Below, piece by piece: positions 45,259 to 54,209 of a DNA stretch of 64,000 bases (position 1 is its first letter; each line of letters opens with the position of its first letter). The position numbers and the translations under genes are program-made. The notes below the pieces were generated by a model. The model searched no databases, was not told the origin of the DNA, and was given only the letters and a program-made list of their open reading frames with translations. This DNA is from Micromonospora sp. M71_S20 (lineage in GTDB: Bacteria; Actinomycetota; Actinomycetes; Mycobacteriales; Micromonosporaceae), in the NCBI RefSeq assembly GCF_003664255.1, contig NZ_RCCV01000001.1:2046001-2110000 (forward strand), read 5' to 3'.

Positions 45259-45882
45259 CTACCGCTCCAAGGCTAGCCGGATCATGCCGTCCAGCGCCGC
45301 CGGGAATCCGGTGAGATCATCCAGCACCACCTCCGCCCCGGCCGCGCGCAGCTCGTCGGCGGTGCACGGGCCCGTGGCGACCCCGATGCCGGGTACGCCC
45401 GCCGCCCCCGCCGCCACCATGTCCGCCACGTGGTCGCCGACGTAGTGGGTCGCGCCGTGCCGCCGCAGCGCGGTCGCCTTCTCCTCCGCGAACAGGTCGC
45501 CCGCCACCTCGTCGGCCACCAGACCGAGGTGGTCGAGGTGCAGCCGGGCCAGGCGGCCCTGCTTGGCCGTGACCACCAGCACCCGCCCGCCGCGTCCGCG
45601 TACCGCGTCGATCGCGGCGACCGCCCCGGGCAGCGGGATGGTGGGCGTGATCGCGTACGCCGGATACAGCTCGCGGTACGTCAGGACGGCCTCGTCGACC
45701 TGCTCCGGCGGGAACCAGCGGGCGATCTCCGTACGCAGCGGCGGGCCGAGCCGCGCCACGGCGGCCTCCGCGTCCACGTGCACCCCCGTGCGGGCCGTCA
45801 ACGCCCGGAAGGCGTCGGCGATGCCGGGACGCGAGTCGACCAGGGTCATGTCGAGGTCGAAGCCGACCGTCAGCGCTGCCAT
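45259..45882 (-). CDS. HAD family phosphatase
   Basis: A 207-aa HAD hydrolase of the phosphoglycolate-phosphatase-like group. Motif I is GFDLDMTLVDS (Asp9, Asp11), a helical C1 cap follows (about 20-80), motif II is VLVVTAKQ, the motif III Lys is in AEEKATALRRHG and motif IV is YVGDHVADM. Substrate unknown. No RBS; TACGTT (complement of 45890-45895) ends 7 nt before the ATG, consistent with a leaderless transcript. Divergent from the helicase-associated gene. Confidence 0.88.
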   Translation of the reverse strand: MAALTVGFDLDMTLVDSRPGIADAFRALTARTGVHVDAEAAVARLGPPLRTEIARWFPPEQVDEAVLTYRELYPAYAITPTIPLPGAVAAIDAVRGRGGRVLVVTAKQGRLARLHLDHLGLVADEVAGDLFAEEKATALRRHGATHYVGDHVADMVAAGAAGVPGIGVATGPCTADELRAAGAEVVLDDLTGFPAALDGMIRLALER

Positions 45883-45967
45883 GCGGGAGAACGTACCCGC
45901 CCATCCCCGGGTCAGCCGGACGTCCGAGGGGCGGGAGGACCCTCCATCGGGCTAGCGTGGAACGACG

Positions 45968-48448
45968 ATGACCACCTCACTCGCCGACCACCTGCGGTCG
46001 CTGCCCGACGAGTCGCTCGCCGCCCTCCTCCAGTTGCGGCCGGACCTCGTCGTACCCGTGCCGGCCGACGTCTCCGCGCTCGCCACCCGGGCCCAGTCGC
46101 GGGTCTCGGTGGCCCGCGCGCTCGACGCGCTGGACCAGTTCACCCTGCTGATGCTGGACGCCGCCCGGCTGACCCGGGACGCCACCGACGGGACCACCTC
46201 CACCGACGCGGTGCTCGCCATGGCCACCGCCGGCCCGCAGCCGCCCGCCCCCACCACCGTTCGCGCCGCCGTGAACCGGCTGCGCGCGCTCTTCGTGCTG
46301 TACGGCCCCGAGAGCGCCCTGCGCGTGGTGGCGAGCGTCGACGAGGTCTCGCCGTACCCGGCGGGCCTGGGTCGACCGGCGGCGGAGCTCGGCCCGCGGA
46401 CGGCGGCGCTCTGCGCGGACCCGGCGAAGCTGCGGCGGACGCTGCTGGCCGCGCCGCCCTCGGCCCGGGCGATCCTGGACCGGCTGGCCGCCGGACCGCC
46501 GGTCGGCAGCGTGCCGGCGGGCGCGTTGCAGGCGCCCCCGCTCGGCGCGGAGGACGACCTGCCGCCGGACCCGACCAACGGCGGCGCGCCGACCGGCTCG
46601 CCGGTGCGCTGGCTCGTCGACCACCACCTGCTGGTGCCTGTCTCCGGCGGCAGGGCCGGCGCCACGGGCACCGTCGAACTGCCCCGCGAGGTCGGCCTGC
46701 TGCTGCGCCGCGACAGCGGCCCGCTCGGCCCGCTGCGCAGCAGCCCGCCGCCGGTGGCCACCCCGCCGCGCGAGCCGAAGGCCGCCGACTCCGCCGGGGC
46801 CGGGCAGACCATGGAGGTGGTACGCCACACCGAGGGGCTGCTGGAACAGCTCGCCGCCGAACCGGCGCCGGTGCTCCGCTCGGGCGGCCTGGGCGTCCGC
46901 GACCTGCGCCGGCTCGCCAAGGTCGTCGGGGTGGACGAGCCGACGGCGGCCCTGCTGCTGGAGACGGCGTACGCGGGCGGGCTCGTCGGCGAGGTCGACC
47001 TGCCCGGGGCCACCACGACCCGGCACGGCGCCGACCAGCAGGTCCTGCCCACCGCCGGGTACGAGGTGTGGCGGGCCGGGACGCTCGCGCAGCGCTGGGA
47101 GCAGCTCGCCCGGGCCTGGCTGACCATGACGCGGCAGGCCGGGCTGGTGGGGCAGCGCGACGACCGGGACCGGCCGATCACGGTGCTCTCCGCCGAGGCG
47201 GAACGGGCCGGCGCGCCGGCCGCCCGACGGGCCGTACTGGAGGTCCTCGCCGACCTGGAGCCGGCCACCGGGCCCACCCCCGAGGAGGTGCTGGCCCTGC
47301 TCGACTGGCGGGCGCCGCGGCGCAGCCGGGGGCGGGAGGCCGCGCACCGCGAGGTGCTGGCCGAGGCGGCCACGCTGGGCGTGACGGGGCTGGGGGCGCT
47401 CACCTCGTACGGGCGGCTGCTGCTCGCCGACGTGACCGCCGCCGACGAGCGGGGCGGCGACGACCCCCTCGGGTTGCGGGCGGACACCGAGAGCGGCGAC
47501 CCGACCAGCACCGTACGCGCGCTGGACGCACTGCTGCCCGCCCCGGTGGACCACTTCCTCGTACAGGCGGACCTGACCGTCGTGGTGCCCGGCCCGCCCG
47601 ACCCGGCGCTGGCCGCCGAACTGGAGGTGGTGGCGGAGCACGAGTCGGCCGGCGGCGCCAGCGTGCACCGGGTCACCCCGGCCAGCGTGCGCCGGGCCCT
47701 GGACGCCGGCTACTCGGCCGACGACCTGCACGCCCTGTTCCGCCGACGGTCCCGCACCCCCGTCCCGCAGGGGCTGACGTACCTGGTGGACGACGTGGCC
47801 CGCAAGCACGGTGGGCTGCGGGTCGGTTCCGCCGGGGCGTACGTGCGCAGCGACGACGAGGCGCTGCTGACCGAGGTGCTCGCCGACCGGCGGCTGGAGC
47901 CGCTGGCGTTGCGCCGGCTGGCGCCGACGGTGCTGTCGACGCCGTACCAGGTGGGTCGGATGCTGATGGTGCTGCGCGACGCCGGTTACGCCCCGGTGCC
48001 GGAGGACGCGAGCGGCTCGGCGGTGCTGGCCCGCCCGAAGACCCGGCGGGCCCCGGCGCGGGTGCCGGTGACGACCCGGACGCTCGACCCGCTGACCACA
48101 CCGAAGCTGGCCATGCCCCGCCTGCTCGGCGTGGTGGAGCAGATCCGGCGCGGCGACGCGGCGGCCCGGGCCGCGCGGCGGGCGCCGGCCGTGGTCCGGG
48201 GCGGTGTCGGGCGCACCGGTCCGGCGCCGGTGCCCTCCCACAGCGACGCCCTGGCGGTGCTCCAGCAGGCGATCCGGGACCGGGCGCTGGTCTGGGTCGG
48301 GTACGTCGACGCGCACGGGGCGACCGCGTCCCGGCTCGTCCGGCCGGTCTCGATGGGCGCGGGCTACCTGCGCGCCGAGGACGACCGGACGGAGATGCTG
48401 CACACCTTCGCCCTGCACCGGATCACGGCGGCGGTGCTGGAGGACTGA
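45968..48448 (+). CDS. Helicase-associated (XPB/Ssl2-like N-terminal) protein
   Basis: An 826-aa actinobacterial protein (M. tuberculosis Rv0862c-like) that carries the helicase-associated wHTH domains but no Walker motifs. The N-terminus reads TTSLADHLRSLPDESLAALLQLRPDLVVPVPADV. The C-terminal half has the XPB/Ssl2-like domain (PVDHFLVQADLTVVVPGPP, about 520-540) and a WYL-like end (AIRDRALVWVGYVDAHGATASRLVRPVSMGAGYLRAEDD). It is encoded near XPB and is likely its partner or regulator; that role is inferred. TAGCGT at 45953-45958 is a -10 candidate, leaving a very short leader. Confidence 0.88.
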   Translation: MTTSLADHLRSLPDESLAALLQLRPDLVVPVPADVSALATRAQSRVSVARALDALDQFTLLMLDAARLTRDATDGTTSTDAVLAMATAGPQPPAPTTVRAAVNRLRALFVLYGPESALRVVASVDEVSPYPAGLGRPAAELGPRTAALCADPAKLRRTLLAAPPSARAILDRLAAGPPVGSVPAGALQAPPLGAEDDLPPDPTNGGAPTGSPVRWLVDHHLLVPVSGGRAGATGTVELPREVGLLLRRDSGPLGPLRSSPPPVATPPREPKAADSAGAGQTMEVVRHTEGLLEQLAAEPAPVLRSGGLGVRDLRRLAKVVGVDEPTAALLLETAYAGGLVGEVDLPGATTTRHGADQQVLPTAGYEVWRAGTLAQRWEQLARAWLTMTRQAGLVGQRDDRDRPITVLSAEAERAGAPAARRAVLEVLADLEPATGPTPEEVLALLDWRAPRRSRGREAAHREVLAEAATLGVTGLGALTSYGRLLLADVTAADERGGDDPLGLRADTESGDPTSTVRALDALLPAPVDHFLVQADLTVVVPGPPDPALAAELEVVAEHESAGGASVHRVTPASVRRALDAGYSADDLHALFRRRSRTPVPQGLTYLVDDVARKHGGLRVGSAGAYVRSDDEALLTEVLADRRLEPLALRRLAPTVLSTPYQVGRMLMVLRDAGYAPVPEDASGSAVLARPKTRRAPARVPVTTRTLDPLTTPKLAMPRLLGVVEQIRRGDAAARAARRAPAVVRGGVGRTGPAPVPSHSDALAVLQQAIRDRALVWVGYVDAHGATASRLVRPVSMGAGYLRAEDDRTEMLHTFALHRITAAVLED

Positions 48449-48458
48449 GCGGGTCGGG

Positions 48459-48707
48459 TCAGCGCCGGCTGCGGCGTACCGTCCCGACGACGGAGACGAT
48501 CAACAGCAGCGCGAACCCGGTGCCGACCGACTCGCCGACCGAGGCGACGAAGCCCTGCTGGAGCACCAGCCAGCCGAAGAGGAACCAGCCGAAGAGCACC
48601 ACCCCGGCGACCGCGTACGCGACGACCGTGGCGGTGGAGACTTCCTCGGCGGGGGACGGGTCGCGCTCGAGGGTGTGTTCCCGGGCCACTTCGCGATCGA
48701 CCGTCAT
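48459..48707 (-). CDS. Small two-helix membrane protein
   Basis: An 82-aa protein with two transmembrane segments (about 26-48 and 55-75) and a basic C-terminus (VRRSRR). GGGGAGGTCGGAG upstream gives a strong RBS for the ATG at 48707. Not recognised. It is convergent with the helicase-associated gene, with 10 bp between stops. Confidence 0.65.
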   Translation of the reverse strand: MTVDREVAREHTLERDPSPAEEVSTATVVAYAVAGVVLFGWFLFGWLVLQQGFVASVGESVGTGFALLLIVSVVGTVRRSRR

Positions 48708-48836
48708 CTCCGACCTCCCCGTCCGGTGCGACGTCTGGCATCCAGCGTGACACCCCGGTGGCGGGAGTGACAGGGGATAAAACCCGGATCGGACGAGTTG
48801 TGCGACCTCGGAGACGTGCCGGGGCGGCCGGGCGGC

Positions 48837-49730
48837 TCAGGTGCCGGGGCGCCGCCCCATGAGCACCACCTTGCTGCCGACCTTGCCCAGTTCCCAGAAG
48901 CGGACGGCGTCGCCGGGCAGCAGGTTGACGCAGCCGTGCGAGCCGATCGCCTTGTTGTGCAGGTAGGTCGTTGTCTGGTGGAAGCCCATCCCCTGGGTGA
49001 AGTGCTGCCAGTACGGCAGCCACACCTCGTACGGGTCGGACCACTCCTTGACGTTGCGGTAGTTGATCGTGAACGTGCCGGCGGGGGTGCGGTAGCCGGG
49101 CATGCCCGTGCGGGTGACGGTCGGCTTGACGAGCACCTTGCCGTTGCGCATGACCCAGGTGGTCTGCCGGGTCAGGTCGATGCAGAAGGTGGTGCCCGAG
49201 CCGGCCCGGCAGCGCGCCGTGTCGGTCGTGGCGAGGCGCTTCGCCACGTCATACGTCGTGGGCCCGGCGCGGCCGTGGGCGGGGCGGATGTCGTACCGCT
49301 TCTGGAACTTCTTGATGGCGGCGCAGTCGGCGGCGGACTGCCGGCCGTCGACGGTCACGCGCCCGAAGCCGCCCAGCCGGGCCAGGTACGCCTCCACCTC
49401 GCGCTGGTGCTCGCCCTGCGGGCAGCCGGCGGCGGACGGCGACCCGGTGGGCTTCGTCGCGGGGCGCGTCGGCTTCACCGTGGGGCGCGTCGGTGCCGGC
49501 GTGTTCCGCGTCGGCTTGACCTTGGGCTTCGGCGGCGCCGTGCTCGGCTGCGCCCGCTGGTCCGGCCCGGGCGCACCGCTCGCCCCCGTTACCCGCTCCG
49601 CAGCCCCGGCCGCGACGGGTCCCCCGCCCCCGCCGCCGTCGGCCTGCGGATCGAACGTGCACGCACCGGCACCGACCAGCGTGACCACTGCCAGGGCGAC
49701 CAGCCGGCTGCTGATCCGGACATGTTTCAT
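48837..49730 (-). CDS. L,D-transpeptidase (YkuD) with peptidoglycan-binding domain
   Basis: A 297-aa exported protein. Residues 1-24 form a signal sequence ending in Cys24 (LVGAGAC-TF), a plausible though non-canonical lipobox. Then comes a Pro/Lys/Thr-rich linker (about 55-100) that may span the wall, a PG-binding-1 domain (about 105-165) and a YkuD catalytic domain (about 170-295) with HNKAIGSHGC: His265, Gly266 and catalytic Cys267. It makes 3-3 cross-links in peptidoglycan. GGGAGGCAGC precedes the ATG at 49730. Divergent from the XPB gene. Confidence 0.92.
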   Translation of the reverse strand: MKHVRISSRLVALAVVTLVGAGACTFDPQADGGGGGGPVAAGAAERVTGASGAPGPDQRAQPSTAPPKPKVKPTRNTPAPTRPTVKPTRPATKPTGSPSAAGCPQGEHQREVEAYLARLGGFGRVTVDGRQSAADCAAIKKFQKRYDIRPAHGRAGPTTYDVAKRLATTDTARCRAGSGTTFCIDLTRQTTWVMRNGKVLVKPTVTRTGMPGYRTPAGTFTINYRNVKEWSDPYEVWLPYWQHFTQGMGFHQTTTYLHNKAIGSHGCVNLLPGDAVRFWELGKVGSKVVLMGRRPGT

Positions 49731-49904
49731 GCTGCCTCCCTGACAGGTGTTCCCTTTGCTAGACGTTGCGAGTACCGCTCCGGTTGCTCCAGGTGACCAG
49801 ATTTTTCTGCCGTCACCCTGGTGCGTGCAACACTGGTGGGTCGGCCTGGGCGGGTCAGTCGCCTCCCGGACAGCCGGCGACCGAGGCGGAGGAGAGGCAC
49901 TGGC

Positions 49905-51584
49905 GTGAGCGGTGGACCCCTGATCGTGCAGTCGGACAAGACCCTGCTGCTGGAGATCGACCACCCGGACGCGCAGGCATGTCGGATGGCCATCGCGCCC
50001 TTCGCCGAGCTGGAGCGCTCCCCCGAGCACGTGCACACCTACCGGCTGACGCCGCTCGGGCTGTGGAACGCGCGCGCCGCCGGCCACGACGCCGAGGGCG
50101 TGGTCGACTCCCTGATCAAGTACTCCCGCTACCCGGTGCCGCACGGGCTGCTGGTCGACGTGGCCGAGACGATGGACCGGTACGGCCGCCTCCAGCTCGC
50201 CAACGACCCGGCGCACGGCCTCGTCCTGCGGGCGCTGGACCGGCTGGTGCTGATCGAGGTCGCCAAGAGCAAGAAGCTCGCCGGGATGCTCGGCGCGAAG
50301 CTCGACGACGACACGATCGCGGTGCACCCGTCCGAGCGGGGCCGGCTCAAGCAGGCTCTGCTCAAGCTCGGCTGGCCCGCCGAGGACCTGGCCGGCTACG
50401 TCGACGGCGAGGCACACCCGATCGAGCTGGCGGAGGCCGGCAAGGACGGCCGGAAGCCGTGGACGCTGCGGTCGTACCAGCGGGAGGCCGTGGAGGCGTT
50501 CTGGGCCGGCGGGTCGGGCGTCGTGGTGCTGCCCTGCGGCGCCGGCAAGACGCTGGTCGGGGCGGCGGCGATGGCCGAGGCGAAGGCGACCACCCTGATC
50601 CTGGTCACGAACACGGTGGCGGGGCGGCAGTGGAAGCGGGAGCTGATCGCGCGCACGTCGCTGACCGAGGAGGAGATCGGCGAGTACTCGGGCGAGCGCA
50701 AGGAGATCCGCCCGGTCACCATCGCCACGTACCAGGTGCTCACCTCGCGCAAGAAGGGCACGTTCACCCACCTGGACCTGTTCGGGGCCCGCGACTGGGG
50801 CCTGGTCGTCTACGACGAGGTGCACCTGCTGCCCGCGCCGATCTTCCGCTTCACCGCGGACCTCCAGGCCCGCCGCCGGCTGGGCCTCACGGCGACTCTG
50901 GTACGCGAGGACGGCCGCGAGGGCGACGTGTTCAGCCTGATCGGCCCGAAGCGGTACGACGCGCCGTGGAAGGACATCGAGTCGCAGGGCTGGATCGCCC
51001 CGGCCGAGTGCACCGAGGTACGCGTGACGCTCACCGACGCGGAACGCATGTCGTACGCGACGGCGGAGGCCGAGGAGCGCTACCGGATGGCGGCCACCGC
51101 CCGCACGAAGCTGCCGGTGGTGAAGGCGCTCGTGGACCGGCACCCGGACGACCAGGTGCTGGTGATCGGCGGCTACATCGACCAGCTCCACCAGCTCGGC
51201 GAGTACCTCGACGCGCCCATCGTGCAGGGGTCCACGACGAACAAGGAACGCGAGCGGCTCTTCGACGCGTTCCGCTCCGGCGAGGTGCGCACCCTGGTCA
51301 TCTCGAAGGTCGGCAACTTCTCCATCGACCTGCCCGAGGCGGCGGTGGCGATCCAGGTGTCGGGCACGTTCGGCTCCCGCCAGGAGGAGGCGCAGCGGCT
51401 CGGCCGGGTCCTGCGACCCAAGGCCGACGGCCGCCAGGCGCACTTCTACACGGTCGTCTCCCGCGACACGATCGACACGGAGTACGCGGCCCACCGGCAG
51501 CGCTTCCTGGCCGAGCAGGGCTACGCGTACACGATCGTCGACGCGGACGACGTCCTCGGCCCGAAGCTGCCGACGGTCGACTGA
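49905..51584 (+). CDS. DNA repair helicase XPB
   Basis: A 559-aa superfamily-2 3'-5' helicase of the archaeal/bacterial XPB type. The N-terminal damage-recognition-like domain (about 1-180) precedes Walker A GAGKT with Lys215, DEVH (304-307), the XPB-specific RED motif (334-336, in LVREDGREGD) and the C-terminal helicase lobe with the motif VI QEEAQRLGRVLRPK. No thumb insertion is obvious. It probably acts in excision repair together with the Rv0862c-like protein 1.5 kb upstream. GTG at 49905 follows GGAGGAGAGG. Confidence 0.95.
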   Translation: MSGGPLIVQSDKTLLLEIDHPDAQACRMAIAPFAELERSPEHVHTYRLTPLGLWNARAAGHDAEGVVDSLIKYSRYPVPHGLLVDVAETMDRYGRLQLANDPAHGLVLRALDRLVLIEVAKSKKLAGMLGAKLDDDTIAVHPSERGRLKQALLKLGWPAEDLAGYVDGEAHPIELAEAGKDGRKPWTLRSYQREAVEAFWAGGSGVVVLPCGAGKTLVGAAAMAEAKATTLILVTNTVAGRQWKRELIARTSLTEEEIGEYSGERKEIRPVTIATYQVLTSRKKGTFTHLDLFGARDWGLVVYDEVHLLPAPIFRFTADLQARRRLGLTATLVREDGREGDVFSLIGPKRYDAPWKDIESQGWIAPAECTEVRVTLTDAERMSYATAEAEERYRMAATARTKLPVVKALVDRHPDDQVLVIGGYIDQLHQLGEYLDAPIVQGSTTNKERERLFDAFRSGEVRTLVISKVGNFSIDLPEAAVAIQVSGTFGSRQEEAQRLGRVLRPKADGRQAHFYTVVSRDTIDTEYAAHRQRFLAEQGYAYTIVDADDVLGPKLPTVD

Positions 51585-51702
51585 CGGGAGCATCGCGGGG
51601 TCGTGGCACGGGTCCGGTTCGCCCCGACGCCCCTGTCCGACGGCAACTCCTGCGCCCGCGAGGACGGCACGGATCCTGGTGGACATGTCGTAGTGTCGAT
51701 GC

Positions 51703-51915
51703 ATGACAGCTGTGGTGGTGTCCCTCGCAGTGATCGTGGTGGTGCTGATCGCGGCGTTCGTCTTTGTCGGCTGGCGAGACCGGAACCGGCTCTCCTCACC
51801 TGAGGATTCGGCTGCGGTGCGCGATGCGACATCCGCCCAGGCGCAATATGCGGCCGAGCGTCATGGTGCGCAGGGTGAGGTGTGGCGGAGCGGTCAAACT
51901 CCTAACGGCACCTGA
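51703..51915 (+). CDS. Small single-pass membrane protein
   Basis: A 70-aa protein. One N-terminal transmembrane helix (about 3-24, AVVVSLAVIVVVLIAAFVFVG) is followed by a polar tail. Not recognised. No RBS; TAGTGT (51691-51696) ends 6 nt before the ATG, giving a leaderless start. Codon usage is a little less GC-biased than the XPB gene. Confidence 0.6.
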   Translation: MTAVVVSLAVIVVVLIAAFVFVGWRDRNRLSSPEDSAAVRDATSAQAQYAAERHGAQGEVWRSGQTPNGT

Positions 51916-51957
51916 GTACGCCCCGGACCAGTCCTCGCTCCGATCCCTGCCCGGGCT

Positions 51958-52539
51958 CTAGTCCAATCGAGGGGAGGACTTCCCAGACCAGCCGAACAGC
52001 GACCACGCTGCGGTGATCACCAGCAGCACCAGCGCGAGACCGGCCACGACCTCTGTCACGACAGCCCAGGCCGGAAACGGGCCACCGTCGTTCGGGACGC
52101 TCACGAGAAAGCCGCCATATGCGGATCGGACGAGGATCGGACCGATCCACAGATGAAGCAGGGCACGGCCGGGCCTGAGACGACGACGAACCAGCAGCCC
52201 ACCGGCGGCGATCAGAACGGCCGCGCTGGTCACCGAGGTGACCACCAGCATCAGCAGCAGGACGACATCCATTCCGCCGCCGTACATCGCCTCCGCGTCA
52301 ATCGCGTCACGCAGGACGATGCGGGCCCCGCTTGCTGACTGGGCAAGACCCAACGCGCCACCGGCGAACAGCAACAGGGACGGACGCACGAGGCACGCTA
52401 TCAAGCTGGACCGGGGGCGAATCGCGTCCATAGTGGGACGACCGGATGCCCCTCCGGCCGACCACCGATGGCTCAACGCGTCGAGCAGCGCGGTCACGCC
52501 GACCAAGATCCGCCTATTTCCCACCCTCAAGTCACCCAC
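51958..52539 (-). CDS. Four-helix membrane hypothetical protein
   Basis: A 193-aa frame, start uncertain. Four hydrophobic helices are visible (LLLFAGGALGLAQS, VVLLLMLVVTSVTSAAVLIAAGGLL, LLHLWIGPILVRSAYGGFLVSV, AVVTEVVAGLALVLLVITAAWSLFGW). No family recognised. GTG at 52539 and ATG at 52431 are both possible, and neither has an RBS or a well-placed -10 element. Third positions are visibly less GC-rich than elsewhere, suggesting recent acquisition. Confidence 0.55.
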   Translation of the reverse strand: MGDLRVGNRRILVGVTALLDALSHRWSAGGASGRPTMDAIRPRSSLIACLVRPSLLLFAGGALGLAQSASGARIVLRDAIDAEAMYGGGMDVVLLLMLVVTSVTSAAVLIAAGGLLVRRRLRPGRALLHLWIGPILVRSAYGGFLVSVPNDGGPFPAWAVVTEVVAGLALVLLVITAAWSLFGWSGKSSPRLD

Positions 52540-52555
52540 CCCTGCCGGTTCCGGC

Positions 52556-53470
52556 TCACCGGCTCAGGGCGGTCTCCCGTTCCATGTGGGACAGCTTCTC
52601 GGGATTGCGTACGGCGTAGATCCCGGTGATGAGGCCGCCGTCGACGCGTACGGCCAGGACCGTGTCCATCTCGCCCTCGAGTTGGACGATCAGCGCCGGG
52701 TGGCCGTTGACCTGTGCCGGCCGCCACGACGTGCTGCCCGCGACCCTGCCCCACCCGCCGGCCAGCAGGCGGGCAACCTTGTCGGCGCCGAGGATGGGCC
52801 GTGGGACTGCCTGCTTGACGCCGCCACCGTCGCCGAGGAGGACCACGTCCGGGGCGAGGATGTCGAACAGGCGCTGCAGGTCGCCGGTCTCGACCGCCCG
52901 CTGGAACGCGTCGAGCGCGTACCGGGTCTCGGCGGCTGAGACGACCCGGCGGGGCCGACGCGCCGCGACGTGTGCCCGTGCCCGGTGGGCGATCTGACGG
53001 ACAGCGGCGGGGTTCTTGTCGACGGCTTCGGCGATCTCGTCGTAGCCGAGGTCGAACACCTCGCGCAGCACGAACACCGCCCGTTCGGTCGGTGCCAGCG
53101 TCTCCAGCACCAGCAGCATCGCCATCGAGACGCTGTCGGCCAGCGCGACGTCCTCGGCGACGTCCGGAGCGGTGAGCAGCGGCTCGGGCAGCCAAGGGCC
53201 GACGTAGGACTCCCTGCGGCGGCTGAGCGTACGCAGTCGGACGAGTGCCTGGCGGGTCGTGATGCGGACCAGGTAGGCGCGCCGGTCCCGGACCGCGCCC
53301 AGGTCGACGCCCGCCCACCGCAGCCAGGTCTCCTGCAGGACATCCTCCGCGTCGGCGGCCGAGCCGAGCATCTCGTACGCGACGGTGAAGAGCAGGTTGC
53401 GGTGGGCGAGGAACGCCTCGGTGGCCGGGTCCGGGTTGTCGGCGGCGGCGGTCTGCGGCGTACCCACCAT
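52556..53470 (-). CDS. sigJ: ECF41-type RNA polymerase sigma factor (SigJ-like) with SnoaL-like C-terminal domain
   Basis: A 304-aa sigma factor. Region 2 is at about 18-80 (YEMLGSAADAEDVLQETWLRW) and region 4 at about 115-170 (LAPTERAVFVLREVFDLGYDEIAEAV). A SnoaL-like C-terminal extension (about 180-304) follows. ECF41 hallmarks are all present: WLPEP (93-97) in the linker, DGGG (214-217) and NPEKL (289-293) in the extension. ECF41 factors are controlled by that extension rather than by an anti-sigma factor, and typically pair with a carboxymuconolactone decarboxylase, oxidoreductase or epimerase gene, as here. AGGAGT precedes the ATG at 53470. Confidence 0.93.
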   Translation of the reverse strand: MVGTPQTAAADNPDPATEAFLAHRNLLFTVAYEMLGSAADAEDVLQETWLRWAGVDLGAVRDRRAYLVRITTRQALVRLRTLSRRRESYVGPWLPEPLLTAPDVAEDVALADSVSMAMLLVLETLAPTERAVFVLREVFDLGYDEIAEAVDKNPAAVRQIAHRARAHVAARRPRRVVSAAETRYALDAFQRAVETGDLQRLFDILAPDVVLLGDGGGVKQAVPRPILGADKVARLLAGGWGRVAGSTSWRPAQVNGHPALIVQLEGEMDTVLAVRVDGGLITGIYAVRNPEKLSHMERETALSR

Positions 53471-53528
53471 GGGTGACTCCTGTTCCCTCTCGGCTGCGTC
53501 ACCCATCAGATGCCGGACCCGGCCGTTC

Positions 53529-53556
53529 TGTGACAGCTCCGGCTGTGGCAGTCGTC
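53529..53556 (+). promoter_or_regulatory. ECF41-like promoter of the AhpD-like gene
   Basis: TGTGACA (53529-53535), 17-nt spacer, CGTC (53553-53556). The reported ECF41 consensus I recall is TGTCACA-N16-17-CGTC, so this differs at one -35 base. It faces the carboxymuconolactone-decarboxylase-like gene. Confidence 0.6.
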
Positions 53557-53637
53557 ACCCGGCCGTACGGTCACACGGCGCTGCTCGCCGGCATCTCGTG
53601 TTCGTCCGACCGAATACCAGGAGCGAAGGACGGAAGC

Positions 53638-54123
53638 ATGGACGCCCGATTCGACATGTTCGACAACGAGATCGCCATGAAGTTCGCCAAGCGGTTCGCG
53701 AACGCCGGCATGGTGATCCAGCAGTCGCCGCTGCCCAAGGCCACGCAGGAGCTGGTGTCGCTGCGGGCCAGCCAGATCAACGGCTGCGGCTGGTGCATCG
53801 ACATGCACACCAAGGAGGCCGCGACGGCCGGCGAGAGCGCGGTCCGGCTCAACCTGGTCGCCGCCTGGCGCGAGTCCACCGTCTTCACCGAGGCCGAGCA
53901 GGCCGCGCTGGCGCTCGCCGAGGAGGGCACCCGGCTCGCCGACGCCTACCAGGGCGTGTCCGACGAGACCTGGGCCGAGGTGCGCAAGCACTACGACGAC
54001 GACCAGGTCGCCGCGCTGGTCGCCCTGGTCGCCCTGATCAACGCGGCCAATCGGCTCGCCGTGATCGTGCACCAGCGGGGCGGTTCCTACCAGCCGGGCA
54101 TGTTCGCCGCCGCGTTCGACTGA
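53638..54123 (+). CDS. Carboxymuconolactone decarboxylase/AhpD-like protein (ECF41 target)
   Basis: A 161-aa alkylhydroperoxidase-D-fold protein. The redox motif is Cys50-G-W-Cys53 with His57 (NGCGWCIDMHTKEA), as in AhpD-type peroxidase-associated proteins. It probably has disulfide-dependent peroxidase activity. It is divergent from sigJ and carries an ECF41-like promoter, so it is most likely the sigma factor's dedicated target. GAAGGACGGAAGC serves as RBS. Confidence 0.92.
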   Translation: MDARFDMFDNEIAMKFAKRFANAGMVIQQSPLPKATQELVSLRASQINGCGWCIDMHTKEAATAGESAVRLNLVAAWRESTVFTEAEQAALALAEEGTRLADAYQGVSDETWAEVRKHYDDDQVAALVALVALINAANRLAVIVHQRGGSYQPGMFAAAFD

Positions 54124-54167
54124 ATCGAGATCCGACCCGGCCCGGCATCAGCCGGTCCGGGGCCGAC

Positions 54168-54198
54168 GGTGGCGGCCGGTCGACGACCGGCCGCCACC
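54168..54198. terminator. Bidirectional terminator between AhpD-like and M43 genes
   Basis: A 13-bp stem, 54168-54180 (GGTGGCGGCCGGT) with 54186-54198 and a CGACG loop, between two convergent genes. Confidence 0.8.
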
Positions 54199-54209
54199 CG
54201 CGCGCTGCG

